The notes below the pieces were generated by a model. The model made no database searches. It was not told the DNA's origin and saw only the letters and a program-made list of their open reading frames with translations. This document shows positions 50,179 through 58,729 of a stretch of DNA of 64,000 nt, piece by piece. Position 1 is the stretch's first letter. The number at the start of each line of letters is the position of its first letter. Position numbers and translations under genes: made by a program. Source of the DNA: JAAYHV01 sp964400515 (GTDB taxonomy: Bacteria > Bacillota > Clostridia > Peptostreptococcales > Anaerovoracaceae); the NCBI GenBank assembly GCA_964400515.1, contig CAYNTJ010000008.1:1-64000 (forward strand), in the 5' to 3' direction.

Positions 50179-51181
50179 TACTATCCTTATCTATGATTAT
50201 GTTACCATCAAGGTCTGAAATGCCTTCAACGCACGGATAATCATCATCCACCAATACCGCTTTAACCGAAACAATAGCCACCTCCAACTGCTTGTTATCA
50301 GGTTCTTTTGTGGTTAATTTCTGCAAATATAGCCCAGGTAGACTTAAAAACTTAACAACAAAATTATCACTTCGTCCTGCCCATTTTAAAAGTTCAAAGC
50401 TAAGACCGGCTACCACAGGAATTAATAAGATTCGAGAAGCTATTCTATACAAAAGATTTGGCCAACCCAGCAAAGAAAAAATTATTAAGCTTATTACCAT
50501 TACAAACATAAGAAAACTCGTTCCGCATCTTGGATGGAGGGTGTAGAATTGTTTCGCGTTATCAGGCGTCAGCTCCAAATTGTTTTCTAAGCAATGTATC
50601 GTTTTATGCTCCGCTCCGTGATATTGAAAAACTCTCTTTATATCCTCCATTTTCGATATGAGGATTATATAAGCAACAAACAGTAAAATTCTGAAAATCC
50701 CTTCGAACAGATTTAATAAAATGGCGGATTTAGTAAAGATTCCTATCCAGTTAACTGCCGCTGTAGGAAAAAGTATAAACACCCCCACAGTAAACATCAG
50801 GGAAATTATTACAGTAATGACTATTAAAACATTCCATGCACTCTCTTTGCCAAAACTCTTTTCAAGCCACCTTTCAAATTTAGTTTCACTTTCAGAGCTT
50901 TCAACATAGGAAAACTTTTCAAGTATTTCTGCGGACTTCATTAAGGTTCTTGTACCCGAAACCAAAGCATCCACAAAGGCGTAAACTCCCCTTAGAACCG
51001 GAATCTTTGAAATCCTTCCCAACTCTTTATTTTTTTCTGTTTTAAGATATATTCTGTTGTCCGGAAGTCTGATGGCTATAGCAGTTCTTTCGGAACTCTT
51101 CATCATAACCCCTTCCATTATTGCTTGTCCTCCTATCTTAGTAGGGCAGGCATCTTTAAGAAATATTTTTTTTAAGTCCAT
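50150..51181 (-). CDS. DUF1385 (YqhQ-like) membrane protein
   Basis: A 343-aa membrane protein. GGQAIMEGVMMK (17-28) and YHGAEHKTIHCLE (about 189-201) are signatures of the DUF1385 family, with four to five membrane segments (about 112-240). Function unknown; the family is usually encoded between rho/rpmE and prmC/prfA in Firmicutes, as here in part. It starts 9 bp after rho and overlaps prmC. Confidence 0.88.
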   Translation of the reverse strand: MDLKKIFLKDACPTKIGGQAIMEGVMMKSSERTAIAIRLPDNRIYLKTEKNKELGRISKIPVLRGVYAFVDALVSGTRTLMKSAEILEKFSYVESSESETKFERWLEKSFGKESAWNVLIVITVIISLMFTVGVFILFPTAAVNWIGIFTKSAILLNLFEGIFRILLFVAYIILISKMEDIKRVFQYHGAEHKTIHCLENNLELTPDNAKQFYTLHPRCGTSFLMFVMVISLIIFSLLGWPNLLYRIASRILLIPVVAGLSFELLKWAGRSDNFVVKFLSLPGLYLQKLTTKEPDNKQLEVAIVSVKAVLVDDDYPCVEGISDLDGNIIIDKDSIDDNKGTDI

Positions 51182-51190
51182 CTCTCACCT

Positions 51191-52369
51191 TTATTCACCT
51201 AGTTTTGTTTTCTGAATTATTTTAACAAAATCCTTATTATTCTTAGTATGGGATATATTATCTATAATCTTCTCCGTAATTTCCTGAACACTACCATTTG
51301 ACATGGCTCTTCTTATGCTCCACATGACAGCAAATTCATCTTCGGTGAGCAAAAGATCCTCTCTTCTTGTTCCTGACTTGTTTAATTCGATGGCAGGGAA
51401 GATTCTCCTTTCACTTAGCTTTCTATCCAGATGAAGCTCCATATTACCGGTTCCCTTGAATTCTTCATATATAACATCATCCATTCTGCTTCCCGTATCC
51501 ACAAGGGCCGTCGCCAAAATAGTAATGCTGCCTCCTTCTTCTATGTTTCTGGCTGCGCCAAAAAACTTTTTAGGAGGATGAAGCGCTCCGGGGTCTAAGC
51601 CTCCCGACAAGGTTCTTCCCGATGACGGAACCTCCATGTTATATGCCCTTGCCAATCTTGTAATGCTGTCCAAAAGTATAACCACATCCTTACCATGCTC
51701 AGCAAGTCTTTTCGCTCTGTTTAAAACCATTTCTGCTACTTTTACATGATGGGCAGGGAGCTCATCAAAGGTGGAATAAATTACTTCTCCCCTTGTGAGG
51801 GATCTCTTCATATCTGTTACTTCTTCAGGTCTTTCATCCACAAGGAGCACTATGATTTCAATATCAGGATAATTCTTCTCTAGGCTATGGGCTATCTTTT
51901 TTAACAAAACAGTTTTTCCCGCCTTTGGAGGCGCCACTATTAATCCCCTTTGACCCTTTCCTATAGGTGCAACCAAATCTATTATCCTGGTGGAAAGCTC
52001 TATTGTGGAATCTTCCAGCGTTAATCTTTCCCTTGGGAAAATCGGTGTTAAGTCGTCAAAATTAGGTCTGTTTTTTGATTCATCAGGGCTCTCATCATTA
52101 ACTGTAAGAACATAAAGCAGAGCACCAAATCTCTCTCCTTCCTTGGGAAGCCTTGATATACCTTTTATTTTATCCCCGGTTTTTAATCTGAATCTTCTAA
52201 TCTGTGCAGGAGAAACATATATATCCTTTTGAGAAGTTAAAAAGTTATTGAATCTCAGGAATCCAAAGCCACCATCGGCAATATCAAGTATACCCTCTAC
52301 TTCCGGCCTTTCTTCCTTAGTATTTTCCTCTTCATTTAAATCAATTTCATTGTTTTTTTCATCTGTCAT
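51191..52369 (-). CDS. rho: Transcription termination factor Rho
   Basis: A 392-aa hexameric RNA helicase. An acidic N-terminal tail (1-25) precedes a cold-shock-like RNA-binding domain (about 26-100; GILDIADGGFGFLR), then the ATPase core with Walker A PPKAGKTVLLKK (about 146-157), LLVDERPEEV and the secondary-site loop. It lacks the long insertion seen in some Gram-positive Rho proteins. It overlaps the AI-2E gene by 4 bp. Confidence 0.96.
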   Translation of the reverse strand: MTDEKNNEIDLNEEENTKEERPEVEGILDIADGGFGFLRFNNFLTSQKDIYVSPAQIRRFRLKTGDKIKGISRLPKEGERFGALLYVLTVNDESPDESKNRPNFDDLTPIFPRERLTLEDSTIELSTRIIDLVAPIGKGQRGLIVAPPKAGKTVLLKKIAHSLEKNYPDIEIIVLLVDERPEEVTDMKRSLTRGEVIYSTFDELPAHHVKVAEMVLNRAKRLAEHGKDVVILLDSITRLARAYNMEVPSSGRTLSGGLDPGALHPPKKFFGAARNIEEGGSITILATALVDTGSRMDDVIYEEFKGTGNMELHLDRKLSERRIFPAIELNKSGTRREDLLLTEDEFAVMWSIRRAMSNGSVQEITEKIIDNISHTKNNKDFVKIIQKTKLGE

Positions 52370-53520
52370 AATTTTTCTGGCAATGCCTCTCCTTTCTCAT
52401 TAATCCTGTTATTTATCCATTCTCTGAACAGCTGATAGAAAACTGCCGTTATAGGGATAAACAGAATCATTCCGGCAATTCCAAACAGGCTTCCGCCCAC
52501 GGTAACCGCCACTAATACCCATACTGAAGGAAGACCCAAGCTGCTTCCTACCACATGGGGATAAATAATATTTCCTTCAATCTGCTGAAGAATAATTGTT
52601 ATTATTAAATATGAAATAACTTTAATAGGATCAACTGTAAGTATGAATACTGCGCCTATTACAGTTCCTATAATTGCTCCGAAAACCGGAATCAGTGTGG
52701 AAAATCCCACAACCACAGCTATAACGGCAGCATAGGGATAATTAAATATTGTTAGTACGATGAAAAACATCAACCCTGTAATGAGTCCTTCTATGCATTG
52801 TCCGCTAAGAAAATTATAGAAAGCCTCATATGTCATCCTTAGAATTTTTGTTATCTTATCATTAATTTTCCTTGGGAAAACCGCTGTCAGAACCTTTTTA
52901 ATCTGTCTGTTTAGATTTTCCTTTTGGGACAATATATAACAGGCAAAAACAATTCCTATAACCGTGCTAAAGACTGCTCCGGCAACGGATGATACGATAT
53001 TAACGCCGGAAGATAAAATATCCATGGCGCTTTCCTCAAGCATGGTTTCAAGCCTTTGAAAAATCTCGTCAAAGTTTATAGAAATGCTACTTATAAAATC
53101 ATTAAGGTTTTTATTTCCTTCGGAAACAGTGTTAAGCCAGTTGATAAAATCAGGCGCCACATATTTAAGAGAGCTTGCAAAGTTATATAACGATCTTCCA
53201 AGTTCCGGTACAACCCACAAAACTGCCAACACCAGTATTGCAATTACCAATAATATGGACAGCAGTAAGCTAATAATTCTTGCCCTGGGTTTTTTCTTTT
53301 GGGTAAGCGTTCTGCCACCAAACAGCTTGTTTTCTATGGCTATCATGGGTACGTTCAATATAAACGCTATTATTCCCCCTATTATGAAGGGTCTAAAAAC
53401 AGATACGATTAACCCTAAGGACGATATAATGAAGTCTAATCTAATTACAAATAATATCAACGCAACGGTAAAGGTTATTAATAAAAGTATTTTTTTCATG
53501 TTTTCATTTGTTAATTTCAT
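52366..53520 (-). CDS. AI-2E/PerM family membrane transporter
   Basis: A 384-aa protein with about seven to eight membrane helices and a soluble central loop (about 105-165), typical of the AI-2E (PerM/TqsA/YtvI) family; GLPSVWVLVAVTVGGSLFGIAGM near the C-terminus is the family core. Members export quorum signals or exchange Na+/H+, so specificity is open. It overlaps rho by 4 bp and lies 8 bp after the RND gene. Confidence 0.88.
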   Translation of the reverse strand: MKLTNENMKKILLLITFTVALILFVIRLDFIISSLGLIVSVFRPFIIGGIIAFILNVPMIAIENKLFGGRTLTQKKKPRARIISLLLSILLVIAILVLAVLWVVPELGRSLYNFASSLKYVAPDFINWLNTVSEGNKNLNDFISSISINFDEIFQRLETMLEESAMDILSSGVNIVSSVAGAVFSTVIGIVFACYILSQKENLNRQIKKVLTAVFPRKINDKITKILRMTYEAFYNFLSGQCIEGLITGLMFFIVLTIFNYPYAAVIAVVVGFSTLIPVFGAIIGTVIGAVFILTVDPIKVISYLIITIILQQIEGNIIYPHVVGSSLGLPSVWVLVAVTVGGSLFGIAGMILFIPITAVFYQLFREWINNRINEKGEALPEKL

Positions 53521-53528
53521 ACTTCTCC

Positions 53529-56500
53529 TTATACGATAATATCGCTAACATCCAAATCTTTCTCGCTAACATATTTAAACTCTTCGCCATGGAACAAGTC
53601 ATATATACAAGGAACAATGAACAAGGTCATTAATGTTGCGTAAATCAGACCTCCTATGCAGACAATAGCTACAGGCTGCATCATTTCAGTTCCCATCTCT
53701 CTACCAAGGGCCATAACAATTAGACCGCATATGGTAGTTAAACTTGTCATTAGTATAGGCCTCATCCTAGTGACTCCCGCTTGTATTAGGGCATCTTTTT
53801 TTGTTTGTCCCCTTGCCCTTAATTGATTGGCATAATCCACTAAAACTATTCCATTATTTACAATAATTCCCACCAGCATTACCATTCCTATCATTGCAAC
53901 AACGCTAAGCTCATTTCCTGTGATTAGCAGGGCAAAGAAGCCTCCCGTCATGGCTAAAGGTATGGTAAACATTATAATAAACGGGGATTTAAGGGATTGG
54001 AATTGGGCTACCATAATTAAATAGATGAAAACAACTCCCAGCATAAGCATTAGGCTAAGCTTGTTCATTCCATCCATTACTGTTTCGTTTTCTCCATGAA
54101 ATTCTATGCTTATGCCCTTCGGCAGATCCAACTCCCCTATGGCCTTTTCAGCCAAAGAAGTGGTAATGGTTATATTATAGCCTTCTTCTAAAGTTCCTCC
54201 TACGGTTATTATCCTGTTTTGATTCTTTCTGTTAATTCTGCTAAGGGTATTTCTTTCAACAACATCTGACACATCCGACAGCAAAACGCTAACCTCTTCG
54301 CCGGTCATGGTTGTTGCATTTATTGTTGTTTTCTCCAGTTCCTCCCTTGTTATATCATTGTTTTCCTTAGAGGATACCACCACATCATAGCTTTTATCAT
54401 CAATAAAGATGTCTGTGGCTAATTTCTCATTGTTTAGCTTCTGACTTATTGCTCCATATATGGAGGCTATCATAAGGTTATTCTTCATTGCTTCATTCTT
54501 ATCCACCGTAAAATGTAATTCCGGTTCCGAATCTTCAAGACCATTATCGACCTCATATATGCCTTCAACTTCTTCCAGCTTCTTACCAATTTCTAAAGCC
54601 GCCTCCTGAAGGTCATAAAGATCAGAGCCTTTGACTTCTATGGATATTCCTTCTCCTCCCATAGCAGTGGTAAAATCAGAGACATCTGAACCTTGGGCTG
54701 TAATTGTGCTACCTTCAGGTCCTTTGATATCATTAATTTCTTTTTCAATATCTAAACTTGTTTTATCACTTTCCATATCAATAATCGCATACATGGTCAC
54801 CCTAGTGTAATCGCTAAGGGTAGTTCCCAGTCCACCCATATTCCCCCCGGCCATTGAGCCCACATCACTAATGCCCTCTATTGAAGAAATCTTTTCTTCA
54901 ATCATTGAAGCTTTTTCTTTCATTTCCTCGTATGTCGTTCCTTCTTCGAAAACAACTTCAACACTGACTTGGGGAGCGTTCATTTCAGGCATAAATATAA
55001 ACCCTTTGGATAATACTGATGTAGTGCTGATTGCAAGAAGCCCTGCCGCCAAAGAAAGTACAATCAATTTATGTTTTAATGTCCAAGCCAAGGTCTCCCT
55101 ATACTTGGTTATAAAAAGGTTTTCTTTTATTGGTTTAGGAGCGGTGTCAGCCAGTAATTTTACTGACATGGCAGGCACCAATGTAAGCCCTATGATCAAA
55201 CTTGCTATGAGGGATACCGCCACAGTAATGGCCATGTCGGAAAAAAGCTGCTTGGTTAATCCTTGAATGAAAATAATAGGTATAAACACAGAAACCGTTG
55301 TTAATGTGGACGCCGTAATGGCTCCGGCAACCTGCTTGGCTCCTGCATAGCACGCTTTAATTATAGGCTGGCCTTCGGCTCTTAATCTATATATGTTTTC
55401 TATAACAACAACCGAATTGTCTACTATCATTCCCACTGCCACCGCAAGGCCTGACAGGGATATCAAATTGATGCTTACTCCAAAAAGATACATCAAGAAA
55501 ATTGCAAATAGCAGAGAAATAGGTATACTAGCTATTGTTATAACCGTTGGTTTAAAATCCTTTAAGAATATAAACAGTATGATTATGGCAAATATCGCTC
55601 CGAACAATAAGCTTTTTAATATTGAAGAAATCATAACATTTATATATTCTCCCTGATCCATAAGGGGAACCATGTTCAATCCTTCATATTCTTTTTCAAG
55701 CTGGGCAACTTTATTATTAATATTTCCCGAAACCAACGCCGTAGGGTAATTTGACTGTTTGGAAAACATGAGCATAACACTTGAGTTTCCGTTTAAATTG
55801 GCATAAATGGACTCGGTATTATTCTCTATATAAACATCTGCCACATCCTTTAATCTTATGTCCTCTACGCTATCCATGCCCAAATGCATAAGCAATAAAT
55901 CATTTAGATCCTCCATTGATCCCACTTTATCACCAATGCTTATTAAGAGTCTATCATTATCTTCTCCTATATAACCTGCGGGCATATCAAAGTTTTGTGC
56001 CTTTAACAAACCCACCACTGTATCTATATCTATTTTATCTCCCAAATCTGCTTGGTTTTTAGCACTTTTCGATTGGGCTTCTATTGTAGATAAGGCATCA
56101 GCTAATTTCCCCTGAGCCATCAGCATAGTTTCCTGGGCAGTTAGCAATTCCGATTTTGTGTATTCTAAAGTTTCCTTTGCTTTAACTAAATCTGCTTCCT
56201 GTTGATTCAAATCCCCCTTGAATACATTGTACTGTTCCAAGATATCATCTTGTATTGGTATAGAAGGTGTATTATTTTCCCCTGAATTTTCCGCTAAATC
56301 TATTATATTTTTACTAACCTGTATTCCGATTAATCCTTGATTAACTTGGTCTAATCCTGTTTGTACCTCGTTTAATCCCTTTTCTGTTTCAGATAGGCCC
56401 TGCTCAACCTGAGCCTTTTGTTCTGTTACTTCCTTTTTAGCCTTGGCTAAATTGCCATCTATCTCCGATAATATTTTATCATTCAAAGCTTCGATTTTTT

Positions 56501-57065
56501 CTTTGCTTATGGAAACCATGATTCTTTCTTCCAGTAATCCATTGGCTTCCACCGACGCAACCCCTGTTACTCCTTCGAAATCATCTAGAAGGTCATCCTC
56601 TAAAAACCTTGATAATTCGCCTATATCATATCCTTCATATTCCACAGCCATAACATTAACAGGAATCATACTGGGATTTAGCTTTAATATAGTTGAAGTC
56701 CCTACCATGTCATCCCAACTCCCTGAAGTCCTATTTATATCCTGTAAAATATCAAGCACAACATCATCGATATCTGCTTCTTCGCTGAATTCCAGTGTTA
56801 TTATGGAATAGCTGGAATTTGCAGTCGACTCAACATTTTCTATATTTTCGAGCATCATAAAAGATCTCTCAAGGGGTTTATTTATTTCGCTTTCCACCTT
56901 TTCCGGTGTAGAACCCGGGTAGGGGGTCATCACTACAACATAGGGCAAATCCATCTTAGGGAACAAGTCCGGGACCATTCTCACATAAGATACTATACCC
57001 AATATTATAATTATTGTCATAGCCACGAATATTGTATATGGCTTTTTAACGCTTTGTTTAATCAT
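53529..57065 (-). CDS. RND superfamily efflux transporter with internal coiled coil
   Basis: A 1178-aa HAE1/AcrB-type or SwrC/YerP-like pump, against about 1030 aa for AcrB. It has the usual two sets of membrane helices and two large periplasmic-type loops; GMIVDNSVVVIENIYR (about 540-560) is the proton-relay region of TM4. Residues about 196-340 are an inserted heptad-rich coiled coil (LAKAKKEVTEQKAQVEQGL, then QQEADLVKAKETLEYTKSEL). No membrane-fusion protein or outer-membrane channel gene is nearby, so the coiled coil may replace the adaptor. First gene of a seven-gene operon. Confidence 0.93.
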   Translation of the reverse strand: MIKQSVKKPYTIFVAMTIIIILGIVSYVRMVPDLFPKMDLPYVVVMTPYPGSTPEKVESEINKPLERSFMMLENIENVESTANSSYSIITLEFSEEADIDDVVLDILQDINRTSGSWDDMVGTSTILKLNPSMIPVNVMAVEYEGYDIGELSRFLEDDLLDDFEGVTGVASVEANGLLEERIMVSISKEKIEALNDKILSEIDGNLAKAKKEVTEQKAQVEQGLSETEKGLNEVQTGLDQVNQGLIGIQVSKNIIDLAENSGENNTPSIPIQDDILEQYNVFKGDLNQQEADLVKAKETLEYTKSELLTAQETMLMAQGKLADALSTIEAQSKSAKNQADLGDKIDIDTVVGLLKAQNFDMPAGYIGEDNDRLLISIGDKVGSMEDLNDLLLMHLGMDSVEDIRLKDVADVYIENNTESIYANLNGNSSVMLMFSKQSNYPTALVSGNINNKVAQLEKEYEGLNMVPLMDQGEYINVMISSILKSLLFGAIFAIIILFIFLKDFKPTVITIASIPISLLFAIFLMYLFGVSINLISLSGLAVAVGMIVDNSVVVIENIYRLRAEGQPIIKACYAGAKQVAGAITASTLTTVSVFIPIIFIQGLTKQLFSDMAITVAVSLIASLIIGLTLVPAMSVKLLADTAPKPIKENLFITKYRETLAWTLKHKLIVLSLAAGLLAISTTSVLSKGFIFMPEMNAPQVSVEVVFEEGTTYEEMKEKASMIEEKISSIEGISDVGSMAGGNMGGLGTTLSDYTRVTMYAIIDMESDKTSLDIEKEINDIKGPEGSTITAQGSDVSDFTTAMGGEGISIEVKGSDLYDLQEAALEIGKKLEEVEGIYEVDNGLEDSEPELHFTVDKNEAMKNNLMIASIYGAISQKLNNEKLATDIFIDDKSYDVVVSSKENNDITREELEKTTINATTMTGEEVSVLLSDVSDVVERNTLSRINRKNQNRIITVGGTLEEGYNITITTSLAEKAIGELDLPKGISIEFHGENETVMDGMNKLSLMLMLGVVFIYLIMVAQFQSLKSPFIIMFTIPLAMTGGFFALLITGNELSVVAMIGMVMLVGIIVNNGIVLVDYANQLRARGQTKKDALIQAGVTRMRPILMTSLTTICGLIVMALGREMGTEMMQPVAIVCIGGLIYATLMTLFIVPCIYDLFHGEEFKYVSEKDLDVSDIIV

Positions 57066-57080
57066 TTATATGCCTCATTA

Positions 57081-57109
57081 TTGTTATTTATTTGAATTTA
57101 TGATAATAT
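57081..57109 (+). promoter_or_regulatory. Probable sigma-A promoter of aroB
   Basis: TTGTTA (57081-57086), 17-bp spacer, TAATAT (57104-57109). The leader is about 15 nt with a GGAG SD. Confidence 0.6.
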
Positions 57110-57130
57110 TTATTAAGTTAGGAGATTGAG

Positions 57131-58174
57131 ATGAACAAAATTACCATTAACACAAATCCATCTTATGATGTAATTATTGAAGATAATTTATTAAACTCAG
57201 TGGACAAATATATTTTAGAATATGTAAGCCCATGCAAAGTTTGTATAATAACCGACAGTACCGTAAATTCCTTATATGCAAATAAGGTAAAGTTTAATTT
57301 GGAAAAATCCGGCTTTATAACTTCTAAAGTTGTTTTCCCTCCGGGAGAGCATTCTAAAAGTTTAGCAAATTACAGCAATATTATTGAAGCCATCGGAAAT
57401 GAAGGATTAACAAAATCAGACTGCATCATCGCCTTAGGCGGAGGTGTTGTGGGTGACCTTGCAGGGTTTGTAGCCTCGTCATATATGAGAGGCATAAAAT
57501 ATATTCAAATCCCCACTTCGTATTTAGCAGCTTTAGATTCATCTGTCGGCGGAAAAACCGGGATAAATCTCCTAAGGGGTAAAAATTTAGTCGGTAGCTT
57601 TTGGAATCCCCTTTTAGTACTTTGTGACCCTACGGTATTTAACACTTTACCCACGGTCAAAAGGATGGACGGCATAGCTGAAGCTGTTAAAAATGCCGTA
57701 GTTACGGATAAAAACCTCTTGGAACCCATAAAAACCAATTCCTACACATATGTTATAGAACGTTGCGTATCCATTAAAAAATCCATTGTAGAGGCGGATC
57801 AATATGAAGAAAGTTTAAGACAACTATTAAGCTTTGGACATTTAATCGGCCATGCCATCGAAAAATTAAGTGGCTACAGCGTTTCCCACGGTCATGCCAT
57901 AGCGGCCGGAATGGTTTTTGAAGCCAGAGCGGCTTATAAAATGGGACTTACCGATAACGATATATCCCAAGAATTAACTGAATTACTTGATGATTTGGGC
58001 TTTATAACTTCGATTAACTATTCCATTGACAATTTATATGAATATGCAATAATGTCAAAGAGAATAAATAAAAATATGATAAATATAGTAATCCCAGTAG
58101 AAATCGGAAAATGTAAGCTTGCTAAGCTGGAATTAAATCGATTAAAGGAATACTTAACCATGGGCAAAGAGTAG
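57131..58174 (+). CDS. aroB: 3-dehydroquinate synthase
   Basis: A 347-aa NAD- and zinc-dependent enzyme converting DAHP to 3-dehydroquinate in the shikimate pathway. FPPGEHSKS (around 76), ALGGGVVGDLAGFVASSYMRGI (near 101-122), SSVGGKTGIN (near 137) and GHLIGHAIEK and SHGHAIAAGM (zinc histidines) are all present. No other aro gene is in the window. It ends directly against the convergent GNAT gene. Confidence 0.96.
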   Translation: MNKITINTNPSYDVIIEDNLLNSVDKYILEYVSPCKVCIITDSTVNSLYANKVKFNLEKSGFITSKVVFPPGEHSKSLANYSNIIEAIGNEGLTKSDCIIALGGGVVGDLAGFVASSYMRGIKYIQIPTSYLAALDSSVGGKTGINLLRGKNLVGSFWNPLLVLCDPTVFNTLPTVKRMDGIAEAVKNAVVTDKNLLEPIKTNSYTYVIERCVSIKKSIVEADQYEESLRQLLSFGHLIGHAIEKLSGYSVSHGHAIAAGMVFEARAAYKMGLTDNDISQELTELLDDLGFITSINYSIDNLYEYAIMSKRINKNMINIVIPVEIGKCKLAKLELNRLKEYLTMGKE

Positions 58175-58195
58175 TTACTCTTTGCTGTTTTTTTT
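58164..58195 (+). terminator. aroB terminator built over the aroB/GNAT stop codons
   Basis: 10-bp stem GCAAAGAGTA/TACTCTTTGC with a 2-base loop, then GTTTTTTTTT. The aroB TAG and the GNAT TAA sit back to back at the apex, and the T tract encodes the GNAT C-terminal lysines. Confidence 0.85.
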
Positions 58196-58720
58196 CATCC
58201 ATTCTCCTTTGCTGATGGAATAAACAAGGGAATTTCTAGCCTCCCCCGTATAAGTTCTGGTAGCCATTCTTATTAGGCCCTCGTATTTAAATCCGCATTT
58301 TTCTATTACCCTTTGAGATCTTTTATTGACTTCCGATGTATGTATAGCCACTATTTCCAACTGAAGTTCTTCAAATGCATATCTAAGAACCTCTTTTGAA
58401 GCCTCGGTAATAATACCCTTACCCCAAAATTCATGCTTAAGCCCATATCCTAATTCTTTACTTAAAATATCAGGTCTTATTCTATCCGGTTCCAAGGCGA
58501 TATTCCCAATTATCTCTCCGGTTTCCTTAAAAACAATTGCCCAAGCCGAGACCGGTAAAAGTATCGTTTCCAATATTATTTCGGATTCTTCTACGCTTTC
58601 ATGGGGCTTCCATCCGGCATGGGGGCCAATATCCGGGTGCTTTGCATATTCATACAGAGCTTCCGCATCATCTTTGGTCCAGGGTCTAAGCAATAGCCTT
58701 TCCGTTTCTAAAACTTTCAT
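58175..58720 (-). CDS. GNAT family N-acetyltransferase (RimJ/RimL type)
   Basis: A 181-aa acetyltransferase: LETERLLLRPWTKDD (3-17), the acetyl-CoA region YGLKHEFWGKGIITEASK (about 92-109) and SEVNKRSQRVIEKCGF (about 128-143). It resembles ribosomal-protein-Ser/Ala acetyltransferases, but the substrate is unknown. It follows the LTA-synthase-like gene after 9 bp, and no separate terminator for its own strand is visible. Confidence 0.88.
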   Translation of the reverse strand: MKVLETERLLLRPWTKDDAEALYEYAKHPDIGPHAGWKPHESVEESEIILETILLPVSAWAIVFKETGEIIGNIALEPDRIRPDILSKELGYGLKHEFWGKGIITEASKEVLRYAFEELQLEIVAIHTSEVNKRSQRVIEKCGFKYEGLIRMATRTYTGEARNSLVYSISKGEWMKKNSKE

Positions 58721-58729
58721 TACAGCTCC

